From Pelobacter sp. UBA5610 (GTDB lineage: Bacteria > Desulfobacterota > Desulfuromonadia > Desulfuromonadales > Syntrophotaleaceae), in NCBI GenBank assembly GCA_002424645.1, contig DIKU01000147.1, positions 1 to 10,883 of the forward strand: a stretch of 10,883 bases of DNA. Direction: 5' to 3'. Shown piece by piece: positions 1-6,220 of the stretch. The notes under the pieces were generated by a model. That model ran no database searches. It saw only the letters and a list, made by a program, of their open reading frames with translations, and was not told the origin of the DNA. Each line of letters begins with the position of its first letter. Positions within the stretch are counted from its first letter, which is position 1. Both the position numbers and the translations under genes were made by a program.

Positions 1-112
1 GGGTTTCGATGATCTCCGTCTGGGGTGTGATGGGAAACACCGGCAGGTAGTCGATCTCCGCCAGCCGCGCGCCCCAGGCGGCAGCACTATTGCCGGTCAG
101 CAGTTTGCGCAT
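1..112 (-). CDS. 2-oxoacid:ferredoxin oxidoreductase, alpha subunit (N-terminus only)
   Basis: Only the first 37 codons are present; the gene runs off the left edge. Translation from the ATG gives MRKLLTGNSAAAW, then a segment ending PVFPITPQTEIIE. The TGNxAAAxGA start and the PITPQTEI motif are typical of alpha subunits of pyruvate or 2-ketoisovalerate:ferredoxin oxidoreductases, which bind the thiamine diphosphate and 2-oxoacid site together with the beta subunit. The start lies inside the 3' end of the gamma-delta gene (26-base overlap) and is preceded by a strong Shine-Dalgarno sequence (GGGAGGA, spacer of about 5), so translation is probably coupled. The beta subunit would be expected just outside the window. 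The substrate (pyruvate, branched-chain or other 2-oxoacid) cannot be decided from this fragment. Confidence 0.85.
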   Translation of the reverse strand, partial: MRKLLTGNSAAAWGARLAEIDYLPVFPITPQTEIIET

Positions 113-1019
113 CCGGTCCTCCCTCTGCCTGGTTTTCGGGGATGACCCCGATCGCCTGGAACGGACACTGGGCGGCGCATACCAGGCAGCCTTTGCAGTG
201 CTCGTAATCAATCACCGGCCATCCGTCCTCCCCGACCAAAATGCCACCTTCCGGACACCAGGCGCAGCATTGCAGACACCGGCGACATCGCTCCCTGTCA
301 ATAACCGGCCTGCGGGTACGCCACAACCCCGTTTTGACCAAACTGCTGGTGCCACCGGCGTGAATCACCGGCGCCCCGATATCCACGGCATCGTTCGGAA
401 CCTCCACCCAGACTGGAGGAGGCGTCTGTGCAACCGTCAGAGGCAAGCTGGAACATACAAGCCCACGCCAGGGTGTCACCTCCATATAGGCCGCTAAAAT
501 AGAGCGGCGGTTACTCTCCACCACCGCCGCATCGTAGGCGGCCAACTCGTCTTCCACCGCTTTCGCCAACGCATCTGCCGATACCTTACCGAGCAAACCC
601 GCAGCGGCCCCGACACAAAATGCCCCGATAGGAATAGCCGCGGACAGGGATTTTTGGGGTTCCAACACAACGATCTGTGCAATGTCGGGTAATTGCTGTC
701 GCCACCATGCTTCCGGCTTGGCGGAATAGATCAGCACCACGCAGGAACCTGTCACCCCCTCAAGAACCTGAACGGCAGAAATGGCCAGCAACGTTTCATC
801 CGCCACCACCACCAGATCCGGGCGATGGATCACACCACGCTCGTGAATGGGACGCGTATCGGCCCTTACATAAGCAAAAATCGGCGCGCCGCGCCGCTCG
901 GCACCATAACGCGGCGCGTCCTGCACCTCGAAGCCCTCGATAAACAAGGCCGTGCCGAGGATGCGACTGGCGGTCTTGATCCCCTGACCGCCGCGGCCAT
1001 GAAAACGGATCCGATACAT
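87..1019 (-). CDS. 2-oxoacid:ferredoxin oxidoreductase, fused gamma and delta (ferredoxin) subunits
   Basis: This 310-residue protein joins two subunits that are often separate. Residues 1 to about 185 are the gamma (PorG-type) domain, with HGRGGQG at 7-13 and APRYGAERRGAPIFAYVR at about 35-52. The remainder is a PorD-type ferredoxin, with the KTGLWRTRRPVID lead-in and two CxxCxxCxxxCP clusters (Cys 245/248/251/255 and 275/278/281/285) that should hold two [4Fe-4S] centres. The complex oxidatively decarboxylates a 2-oxoacid to acyl-CoA and passes electrons to ferredoxin in the cytoplasm. I chose ATG 1019 because GAGG lies 5 bases before it. A GTG at 1034 in the same frame would add five residues but has no comparable ribosome site. 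The alpha subunit follows with overlap. A Leu/Val-type dehydrogenase lies upstream, which hints at a branched-chain 2-oxoacid substrate (inference). Confidence 0.88.
   Translation of the reverse strand: MYRIRFHGRGGQGIKTASRILGTALFIEGFEVQDAPRYGAERRGAPIFAYVRADTRPIHERGVIHRPDLVVVADETLLAISAVQVLEGVTGSCVVLIYSAKPEAWWRQQLPDIAQIVVLEPQKSLSAAIPIGAFCVGAAAGLLGKVSADALAKAVEDELAAYDAAVVESNRRSILAAYMEVTPWRGLVCSSLPLTVAQTPPPVWVEVPNDAVDIGAPVIHAGGTSSLVKTGLWRTRRPVIDRERCRRCLQCCAWCPEGGILVGEDGWPVIDYEHCKGCLVCAAQCPFQAIGVIPENQAEGGPDAQTADRQ
117..123 (-). promoter_or_regulatory. Shine-Dalgarno of the alpha subunit, inside the gamma-delta gene
   Basis: The minus strand reads GGGAGGA followed by CCGG and ATG. The site lies inside the last codons of the upstream gamma-delta reading frame. 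It therefore fixes the alpha start at 112 and explains the 26-base overlap as a coupled start rather than an annotation error. Confidence 0.7.
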
Positions 1020-1117
1020 GGTTGCCTCTTTCACTACTTTCCATGCTTGGAATAGGTGGACTCAACGATTCAAAACCAATGCAAATCTTTCCTCACGCTC
1101 GTTCGCTATCCTCACTC

Positions 1118-1174
1118 AAGCCGCAAAGACCGCCAAGAAAATAAAACCCGGCTTTTTTCGCGTCTTTGCGTCTT
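1118..1174. repeat. Imperfect palindromic intergenic element (CGCAAAGAC arms)
   Basis: The left arm AAGCCGCAAAGAC (1118-1130) and the right arm GTCTTTGCGTCTT (1162-1174) are complementary at 12 of 13 positions. The middle is A-rich, then CCCGG, then T-rich (1136-1158). It lies in the 229-base gap between the amino acid dehydrogenase stop (1249) and the gamma-delta start (1019), where I see no gene and no convincing promoter. The arms with runs of CGCAAAG and GAAAA resemble a class of dispersed palindromes that I recall from many environmental Proteobacteria, but this was not checked. It may act as a weak terminator or mRNA-end structure for the dehydrogenase transcript; there is no clean U-tract directly after the long stem. 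Confidence 0.5.
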
Positions 1175-1248
1175 AATCGACTGAAAGGAGCGGGCGTGAG
1201 ATGCTTTTCAAGATCTGCATAACGAAAAGGCACCCGGCAGACATCATT

Positions 1249-2361
1249 TCAATAAATCGACCAGCGTCGGGTCTCCATGGCCTTATGCAATATGGTCAAC
1301 GCCATATCGGTCGCCACCTCGCGCGGCAGACGCCCTTCGCTTTTCACCCGGTGCAGCATTTCATCGGTGTTGGCGCCGATTTTCTCTGCTACCACGTCGA
1401 ACACCAGCCCCTTCCAGCCACCGTGGTACTCCATGGCTCCGCAGATCACCCCACCGGCATTGGCAATGAAATCCGGCAGACACAGTACCCCGCGCTCATG
1501 CAGAATTTTTTCAGCACCCAAGGTCAAGGGGATGTTGGCGCCCTGCGCGACAAGTCTGGTGCGCAACCGGCCAACGTTGGCTTCGGTGATCACGTCGGGC
1601 CTGGCCGCAGGAATCCATATCTCGCACTCGAGATCGATAACCGCGTCCCGGCCTAGTTTCTGCCCCTGAGGATAATCGAGTACACTTTTGCCCTGGTTTT
1701 TCAGATCCATCAATGTGCCGACATCGATCCCATCCGGATGATGCAGGGTTCCTTTGGAATCAGCGACCCCGACCAGCACCGTCCCCAGTTCGTCAAGGAA
1801 GCGGGCGGCATGCTGCCCGACTGCGCCGAACCCCTGGATAACGACTCTGGCACCGGACAGGGAAAACCCCGCGGTAGGCGCGGCCACTTCGACGGCATGG
1901 CGAACCCCCCACCCCGTGGCGCCAATTTTGTCGAGGGGGATTCCGCCAAGGGATTCCGGAAGCCCGACGGCCCGGCCGATTTCGTCCTTGACCCAGGCCA
2001 TACAGGTTTCATCGGTGCCCATATCCGGCCCGAAGATGTAGTCCTGACAGTGCCGCAGGGAACAGGCCATGGCCCGAATAAGCCGCTGCTTGTCGGCAGA
2101 CGGCATTTTCGGGTCGCCATACAGCACCGACTTGCCGCCACCGTGGGCAAGGCCGGCAACCGCATTTTTAAGGGTCATCGCCCGCGCCAGACGGAAACAC
2201 TCCCCGGTGCTGACATCCGGGGCCATGCGCAGGCCCCCGATCGCGGGACCGACGGCCACGTTGTCAATCACCAACACGCCCTTCAGGCCGTTGGTTGGCT
2301 CGTAAATGTGAATAATTTTGGCGGGACCGAGATCATCGGCATAGGAAAAAGCATCCAGCAT
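1249..2361 (-). CDS. Leu/Val-type amino acid dehydrogenase (Glu/Leu/Phe/Val dehydrogenase family)
   Basis: The protein has 370 residues, close to leucine dehydrogenases (about 365) and shorter than most glutamate dehydrogenases. It should catalyse NAD-dependent reversible oxidative deamination of an amino acid to its 2-oxoacid and ammonia. Visible features are GPAIGGLRM (38-46), substrate Lys65 in the TLKNA segment, catalytic Lys77 in GGGK, Asp113 in GPDMGTDE, and the Rossmann motif GFGAVG (177-182). Ile41 sits where glutamate dehydrogenases carry the lysine that binds the side-chain carboxylate and where leucine dehydrogenase has Leu40, so a hydrophobic substrate is favoured. However, GPDMGTDE and GATGWGV look more glutamate-dehydrogenase-like, so the exact specificity is open. 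The start at ATG 2361 is chosen because AAGGAG lies about 9 bases upstream; an in-frame GTG at 2394 would add 11 residues that include the ribosome site itself. Confidence 0.87.
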   Translation of the reverse strand: MLDAFSYADDLGPAKIIHIYEPTNGLKGVLVIDNVAVGPAIGGLRMAPDVSTGECFRLARAMTLKNAVAGLAHGGGKSVLYGDPKMPSADKQRLIRAMACSLRHCQDYIFGPDMGTDETCMAWVKDEIGRAVGLPESLGGIPLDKIGATGWGVRHAVEVAAPTAGFSLSGARVVIQGFGAVGQHAARFLDELGTVLVGVADSKGTLHHPDGIDVGTLMDLKNQGKSVLDYPQGQKLGRDAVIDLECEIWIPAARPDVITEANVGRLRTRLVAQGANIPLTLGAEKILHERGVLCLPDFIANAGGVICGAMEYHGGWKGLVFDVVAEKIGANTDEMLHRVKSEGRLPREVATDMALTILHKAMETRRWSIY

Positions 2362-2421
2362 GGGCTTGTTCTCCTTCCCTTGGAAAAGATACACTCAAGC
2401 CAACAGGGAATGCAGCGGCCA

Positions 2422-2443
2422 GCACATAATGTCGATTATGCGC
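2422..2443 (-). promoter_or_regulatory. Hairpin in the dehydrogenase leader
   Basis: CATAAT, GTCG and ATTATG (2425-2440) form an exact inverted repeat. In the minus-strand transcript the stem extends to nine pairs, GCGCAUAAU-CGAC-AUUAUGUGC, counting one G-U pair. It lies about 40-55 bases downstream of the predicted transcription start and about 60 bases before the start codon. It could be an operator or an RNA structure; the G-U extension slightly favours RNA. Confidence 0.45.
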
Positions 2444-2484
2444 CGGCAATGCTGAACCACTTTCTTGTTGCAGCCCTTATTTAG

Positions 2485-2512
2485 ATTTTCGCCGCTGGGA
2501 AGGGAATGTCAA
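2485..2512 (-). promoter_or_regulatory. Likely sigma-70 promoter of the dehydrogenase gene
   Basis: On the minus strand there is a perfect -35 hexamer TTGACA (2512-2507), a 16-base spacer, and a weaker -10 GAAAAT (4 of 6 matches, 2490-2485). This gives a 5' leader of roughly 115 bases. The 255-base gap between lnt and the dehydrogenase otherwise contains no gene. No clear intrinsic terminator follows lnt, so read-through from the upstream operon is also possible. Confidence 0.5.
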
Positions 2513-2616
2513 ACACAGGGATCGTGCGGAAGATGGATCTAATGCTGATGGAGAGGATATTTGAACCATCGGCAGGTGGTTGTCCCCGATACGTCATACA
2601 GACTGGAGACCGGCAA

Positions 2617-4137
2617 TCAGACCGGGCGTCTGCGCCATGCGAGAAATAACCACACAAGACTTATCAACCCGCAAAGCGTGGGGAAAACATCGCCAAATCG
2701 ATTATAAAGGGTGGGTTGCGATCCCAAACCAACAGTTCCTCGCAAACCCACGCGCTCAAATAAGGCCGATTGGGCGGTAATGCGACCCGATGGTGCTATC
2801 AACGCAGAAATGCCGGTATTGGCGGCACGCGCAAGCCATACACGGTTCTCTACCGCGCGAAAGCGGGCCATTGCCAAGTGTTGATAGGGAGCGGAAGATT
2901 TGCCGAACCAGGCATCGTTGGTGATATTCACCAATAGATCGCTGCCACGGCGCACATAATCACGGGCCAGTTCGGGAAAAATTCCCTCGAAACAGACCAG
3001 CACGCCGATCTTATGCCCGTTCATCGGCAATGGACTGATGGTGCCGGGGGAAAAGTCGCCAATGCCCACGACGAGTTTGTCGATAAAGGGGAAAAAAGAT
3101 TTCAAAGGCACGTATTCCCCGAAGGGAACAAGATGCACTTTGTCACTGCGCCCCAGGTCCTGCCCCGAAGGCGACAGCAAAAAAGCACTATTGAGATAGC
3201 GACGGCGGCGATTGATGTCCTCATAAGCCGGGCTTCCGAACAGCAGCCATGCACCTCGACGCGCCGCAACCTGACGCACCTGATCGGAAAGTGCGCCGGG
3301 CTCCTGAAAGAAAAAGGGCACGGCACTTTCCGGCCAGACCACAAGCTGTGCCGGTTGGTCCGGGGACATCAAAGACTGGCGCTTGTAGATATCGATGGTG
3401 TTCCACTGATAGGCGGGATCCCACTTCAGGGATTGGTCGATGTTCCCCTGAACCAGAACCGTCTGCAGGGATGCTTCGCGACGGTCAGGTTGCTGTTGGA
3501 GGCGGAATTGGCCATAGGCGAAATTTCCGACGGCCAGCAACAGGGTCAGGGTCAGCGCCATGCGCGGGAAGGGGGTTGCTGTGCGCCGGGCAAACCAGCT
3601 TACCAGCAGTGCCAGAGTTACATTAGACAGCACCAGCAGATAACTCAGGCCATAAGGGCCCAACAGATCGGCGGACTGAATCAAGGGCAAAAGGCTCTGT
3701 TGGGAATATCCCAACATGGCCCAGGGAAAGCCGGTAAGAAAAAAAGACCGCAGGAACTCAAGCGCTACCCACACAACCGGAAGAGTCAAGGGCATACTAA
3801 GCCCCAAGCGCTCCTTGAGGCGATGACCGGCCCAGATGGCAACGCCGAAGAACGAAGCCAGATATGCGATGAGCATGAGATAAGCGACGACCGAAAGCAC
3901 CGGATGCAAATGTCCGTAATGGACCATCACGATATTCAGCCAGTATAACACCAGACCAAAAAATCCGATTCCGGCGGCAAACCCGCTGGCAAAAGGACGC
4001 CGTCCCGAAACAAGCAGCAACGGCACCAGGCCGACCCAGGCCAATGGCGCCAGATCGAGCCGTGGGAAGGACAAAGCCACCAATAGGCCAGAGATAAAAG
4101 ACCAGCACAGATCCGCGTCGGGAAGGCGCATCCTCAT
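2617..4137 (-). CDS. lnt: Apolipoprotein N-acyltransferase
   Basis: Lnt is an inner-membrane enzyme that adds the third acyl chain to the N-terminal cysteine of lipoproteins, using phospholipid as donor, before their export to the outer membrane. The 506-residue length matches the family. Residues about 10-205 hold several hydrophobic membrane segments, including an EFLRSFFLTGFPW stretch at 127-139. Residues about 223-470 are a carbon-nitrogen hydrolase domain, and a last membrane helix spans about 484-500. The catalytic triad is visible as Glu270 (VVWPES), Lys333 (SDKVHLVPFGEYVP) and Cys382 (VCFE). The start codon overlaps the corC stop by four bases (ATGA), with AAGGAG about 11 bases upstream, so the two are translationally coupled. 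It is the last gene of the six-gene cluster. An enterobacterial-type ybeX-lnt pair supports the call. Confidence 0.95.
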   Translation of the reverse strand: MRMRLPDADLCWSFISGLLVALSFPRLDLAPLAWVGLVPLLLVSGRRPFASGFAAGIGFFGLVLYWLNIVMVHYGHLHPVLSVVAYLMLIAYLASFFGVAIWAGHRLKERLGLSMPLTLPVVWVALEFLRSFFLTGFPWAMLGYSQQSLLPLIQSADLLGPYGLSYLLVLSNVTLALLVSWFARRTATPFPRMALTLTLLLAVGNFAYGQFRLQQQPDRREASLQTVLVQGNIDQSLKWDPAYQWNTIDIYKRQSLMSPDQPAQLVVWPESAVPFFFQEPGALSDQVRQVAARRGAWLLFGSPAYEDINRRRRYLNSAFLLSPSGQDLGRSDKVHLVPFGEYVPLKSFFPFIDKLVVGIGDFSPGTISPLPMNGHKIGVLVCFEGIFPELARDYVRRGSDLLVNITNDAWFGKSSAPYQHLAMARFRAVENRVWLARAANTGISALIAPSGRITAQSALFERVGLRGTVGLGSQPTLYNRFGDVFPTLCGLISLVWLFLAWRRRPV

Positions 4138-4994
4138 GTCGCAGCAGGCTCCTTGTCGCCGGTATCGCGCGCTACCCGGACAGTGAGAATCTTACGTTCA
4201 TCACATGCTTCCACCGTCATTACCAGCCCCTGACTGTGGAGTTCTTCCCCCTTGACAGGTACGCGACCGAGCAGGTGAAACAGCCAGCCGCCCACCGTGT
4301 CAAATCGCTCGCGGGGGATGGTCACGGCGAAGTAATCTTCGAATTCATCAATATTAAGACGGCAATCGACCAACATACTGCCATCCTCCTGGGGCAGCAA
4401 CCAGTCTTCTTCAAGATCATATTCATCCTGAATATCGCCGACTATTTCCTCAATAAGATCCTCGATGGTGATGAGGCCTGAAGTACCACCGTATTCATCA
4501 ATAGCAATAGCCATGTGCATGCGGCGGGTACGGAATTCCTTCAGCAGTTCTTCGATCTTTTTGGTTTCGGGGACAAAATAGGGTTCGCGCATAATGCTGA
4601 CCATATCAAGTTCGGCCGTAGGACTGCCCCAATGTTTGAGCAGATCCTTGGCGTAAACCAGTCCCACGATATGATCGGTACTCCCCTGATAGATGGGTAT
4701 CCGGGAATGTCCCGAATCGATAATCGCATGCAGCACTTTTTCAACGGTGTCATCGATACTGCAGCACCGCATATCGGTCCGGGGTACCATGATTTCACGT
4801 ACGATGGTTTCACCGAACTCGAATATCGATTGCAGCATCTCCCCTTCTTCTTCATTGATGATGCCTTCCTCTTCGGAAGCATCGATCACCGCCTGCAATT
4901 CCTCTTCGCTGCGTACGCGTCGCCGACCAGGCAGCAATGCTTCGCTCAAGCGACGCCAGAAAACGGTCTTGTTTCCTGAACCTTCGTCGTCCAA
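4134..4994 (-). CDS. corC: CorC/YbeX-type CBS-domain protein
   Basis: This soluble 286-residue protein (E. coli CorC is about 290) has a short acidic lead (about 28-60), two CBS domains (about 66-125 and 132-188) and a C-terminal CorC_HlyC transporter-associated domain (about 200-278). The family hallmark DEYGGTSGLITIEDL is at 166-180. There is no DUF21 membrane domain, so this is the CorC/YbeX type rather than the membrane CorB/HlyC type. CBS pairs bind adenine nucleotides. The family is tied to magnesium/cobalt efflux and, for YbeX, to ribosome homeostasis. I set the start at a TTG (4994) because GGGAGG lies six bases before it. An in-frame start at 5057 would overlap the upstream gene by 13 bases and add 21 residues not typical of the family. 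The stop overlaps the lnt start. Confidence 0.9.
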   Translation of the reverse strand: MDDEGSGNKTVFWRRLSEALLPGRRRVRSEEELQAVIDASEEEGIINEEEGEMLQSIFEFGETIVREIMVPRTDMRCCSIDDTVEKVLHAIIDSGHSRIPIYQGSTDHIVGLVYAKDLLKHWGSPTAELDMVSIMREPYFVPETKKIEELLKEFRTRRMHMAIAIDEYGGTSGLITIEDLIEEIVGDIQDEYDLEEDWLLPQEDGSMLVDCRLNIDEFEDYFAVTIPRERFDTVGGWLFHLLGRVPVKGEELHSQGLVMTVEACDERKILTVRVARDTGDKEPAAT

Positions 4995-5000
4995 AATCAA

Positions 5001-5006
5001 CCTCCC
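5001..5006 (-). promoter_or_regulatory. Shine-Dalgarno deciding the corC TTG start
   Basis: The minus strand reads GGGAGG, TTGATT, then TTG GAC GAC GAA. The near-perfect ribosome site at ideal spacing is the main reason for placing the corC start at TTG 4994 rather than at the longer option at 5057. Confidence 0.65.
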
Positions 5007-5044
5007 AAAAAAGATTTCAGCTGGCAATCGCCCCAACCGGGCTG

Positions 5045-5752
5045 TCAGCCACAACAAAAATACAATGCCAAGGTAACACCGGCACCGAGTACTGCGCCGG
5101 CCAACACCTCATGCAAGCTGTGAATACCCATGTAAACGCGACTGTGCCCTATCATCACAGCCAGCGCCAAAGCCAGCAGCGCCACCACTGAACCGACCGG
5201 CGCCAGAGCCACGGAGGTGGCCACCGAAAAGGCAAAAGCTGCATGGCCACTCGGCATCCCCCCTTCCAGAGGGGTTCCGCGACCCGCCCAGGCTTTGAGC
5301 AGCACCACCAGCAAAATCACCGTCAAAAGACTGAAAACCGCAAGTTCACCGGGCGGAACGGCTGCAAGGGGAAACGTCTGCAATTCGCCTGCGGGGGTAA
5401 AAACGTAACCCGCCAGGATCAGATAGCCCACAATGGCGGCACCGACGCTAGCCAGCAGCACCGCCCCCGCGGCAACATCCTTGACGCGCCGCGCCAGCGG
5501 GTGAAACTCCGGCGAAACCAGGTCTACCAGGGCTTCGCAAGCGGTATTGACCAATTCCGCGAACAGCACCAGCACAATTGCGAAAACCAACAGAATGAAT
5601 TCAAGGGCAGAAACCTTGAATATCAGGCCAGCCAACAACACTCCTATGGCCACGATGCAATGATAGCGCATGTGCCTCTGGGTGCGCGCCGCCCAGAGAA
5701 TTCCCTCGATGGCGCAATTGAAGCTGAAATGCATGCCTCTGTCCGGTTTCAT
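5045..5752 (-). CDS. Fusion of DgkA-type lipid kinase and PAP2-type phosphatase
   Basis: This integral-membrane protein has 235 residues. Residues about 7-115 match prokaryotic diacylglycerol/undecaprenol kinase (DgkA), with the signature AELVNTACEALVD (65-77) and KD at 91-92. Residues about 135-235 match PAP2 phosphatases, with KAWAGRGTP (153-161), MPSGH (166-170) and SRVYMGIH (204-211). The two halves carry opposite activities on lipid phosphates such as phosphatidate or undecaprenyl phosphate. Two deviations stand out. Gln25 sits where metal-binding Glu28 of E. coli DgkA aligns by eye, and Glu215 replaces the usual aspartate of the third PAP2 motif. PAP2 motif 1 is also degenerate. ATG 5752 is used; a GTG two codons earlier (5758) is equally possible and neither has a good ribosome site. 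The gene follows ybeY by 9 bases. Confidence 0.85.
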   Translation of the reverse strand: MKPDRGMHFSFNCAIEGILWAARTQRHMRYHCIVAIGVLLAGLIFKVSALEFILLVFAIVLVLFAELVNTACEALVDLVSPEFHPLARRVKDVAAGAVLLASVGAAIVGYLILAGYVFTPAGELQTFPLAAVPPGELAVFSLLTVILLVVLLKAWAGRGTPLEGGMPSGHAAFAFSVATSVALAPVGSVVALLALALAVMIGHSRVYMGIHSLHEVLAGAVLGAGVTLALYFCCG

Positions 5753-5761
5753 AGTCACCGT

Positions 5762-6220
5762 TCAGTTACTTAAAAAGTTTTCCTGAATATGGGCGAAAAG
5801 CTCTTCTTCCCGGGCTTCCATGCGCTGCGCCTCTTCTTCGGTACCGCGTTCATGGTCGTATCCGAGCAAGTGCAGAATACCGTGAAGCAGCAAAAAATAC
5901 AGTTCGCTCTCAAAGGATAAATCAGCTTCAAAAGCATCCCTGGCCGCGGTATCGGCAGAAATAATCACATCTCCGAGCAATCCCGGATGAAGGCCGACGT
6001 CCTCGCCTTCCTGCATGGCAAAGGAGATCACATTGGTTGGCTTGTCACGCTGCAGATAGTCGCGGTTGATCTGCTGGATTTCCTCGTCGTCAACGATCAC
6101 AACCGACAGTTCTGCATCAGGACATCCCGAGTCGTTTAAGATCCTCTGAGCTACCTTTTCCAGCGTTTCCAGGGCTATCTTTTGGTTCTTTTGGCGGTTC
6201 TCGATGTGAATCATCCCCAT
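5762..6220 (-). CDS. ybeY: Endoribonuclease YbeY (rRNA maturation factor)
   Basis: YbeY is a metal-dependent endoribonuclease involved in 16S rRNA 3'-end maturation and ribosome quality control. The protein has 152 residues, a normal length. The zinc-binding signature HGILHLLGYDH (His113, His117, His123) and the family segments LSVVIVDDEEI (38-48) and DKPTNVISF (59-67) are all intact. The first ATG is at 6220 and a second in-frame ATG at 6214 (MIHIENRQ) is the more family-like start; neither has a strong ribosome site, so coupling to the upstream HD gene is likely. The 5' end overlaps that gene out of frame by 104 bases, which is unusually long for an operon junction. Confidence 0.94.
   Translation of the reverse strand: MGMIHIENRQKNQKIALETLEKVAQRILNDSGCPDAELSVVIVDDEEIQQINRDYLQRDKPTNVISFAMQEGEDVGLHPGLLGDVIISADTAARDAFEADLSFESELYFLLLHGILHLLGYDHERGTEEEAQRMEAREEELFAHIQENFLSN

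Noticed and set aside
1201..1656. Plus-strand frame of 151 codons with AAGGAG ten bases before its ATG, antisense to the dehydrogenase 3' end
   Set aside because: The opposite strand encodes a well-conserved dehydrogenase over almost the whole length. The translation has no recognisable family features, so the AAGGAG is most likely chance.
1738..2484. Plus-strand frame of 248 codons antisense to the dehydrogenase
   Set aside because: It mirrors a conserved gene in GC-rich codons, has no recognisable motif, and its end simply runs past the start of the real gene.
2513..2616. Intrinsic terminator after lnt
   Set aside because: Only a five-pair AACCA/TGGTT stem without a U-run was found, which is too weak to call.
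3013..3948. Plus-strand frame of 311 codons antisense to lnt
   Set aside because: It lies wholly within lnt, whose catalytic triad and membrane segments are intact. The Gln/His/Arg-rich translation is what reverse reading of a hydrophobic protein gives.
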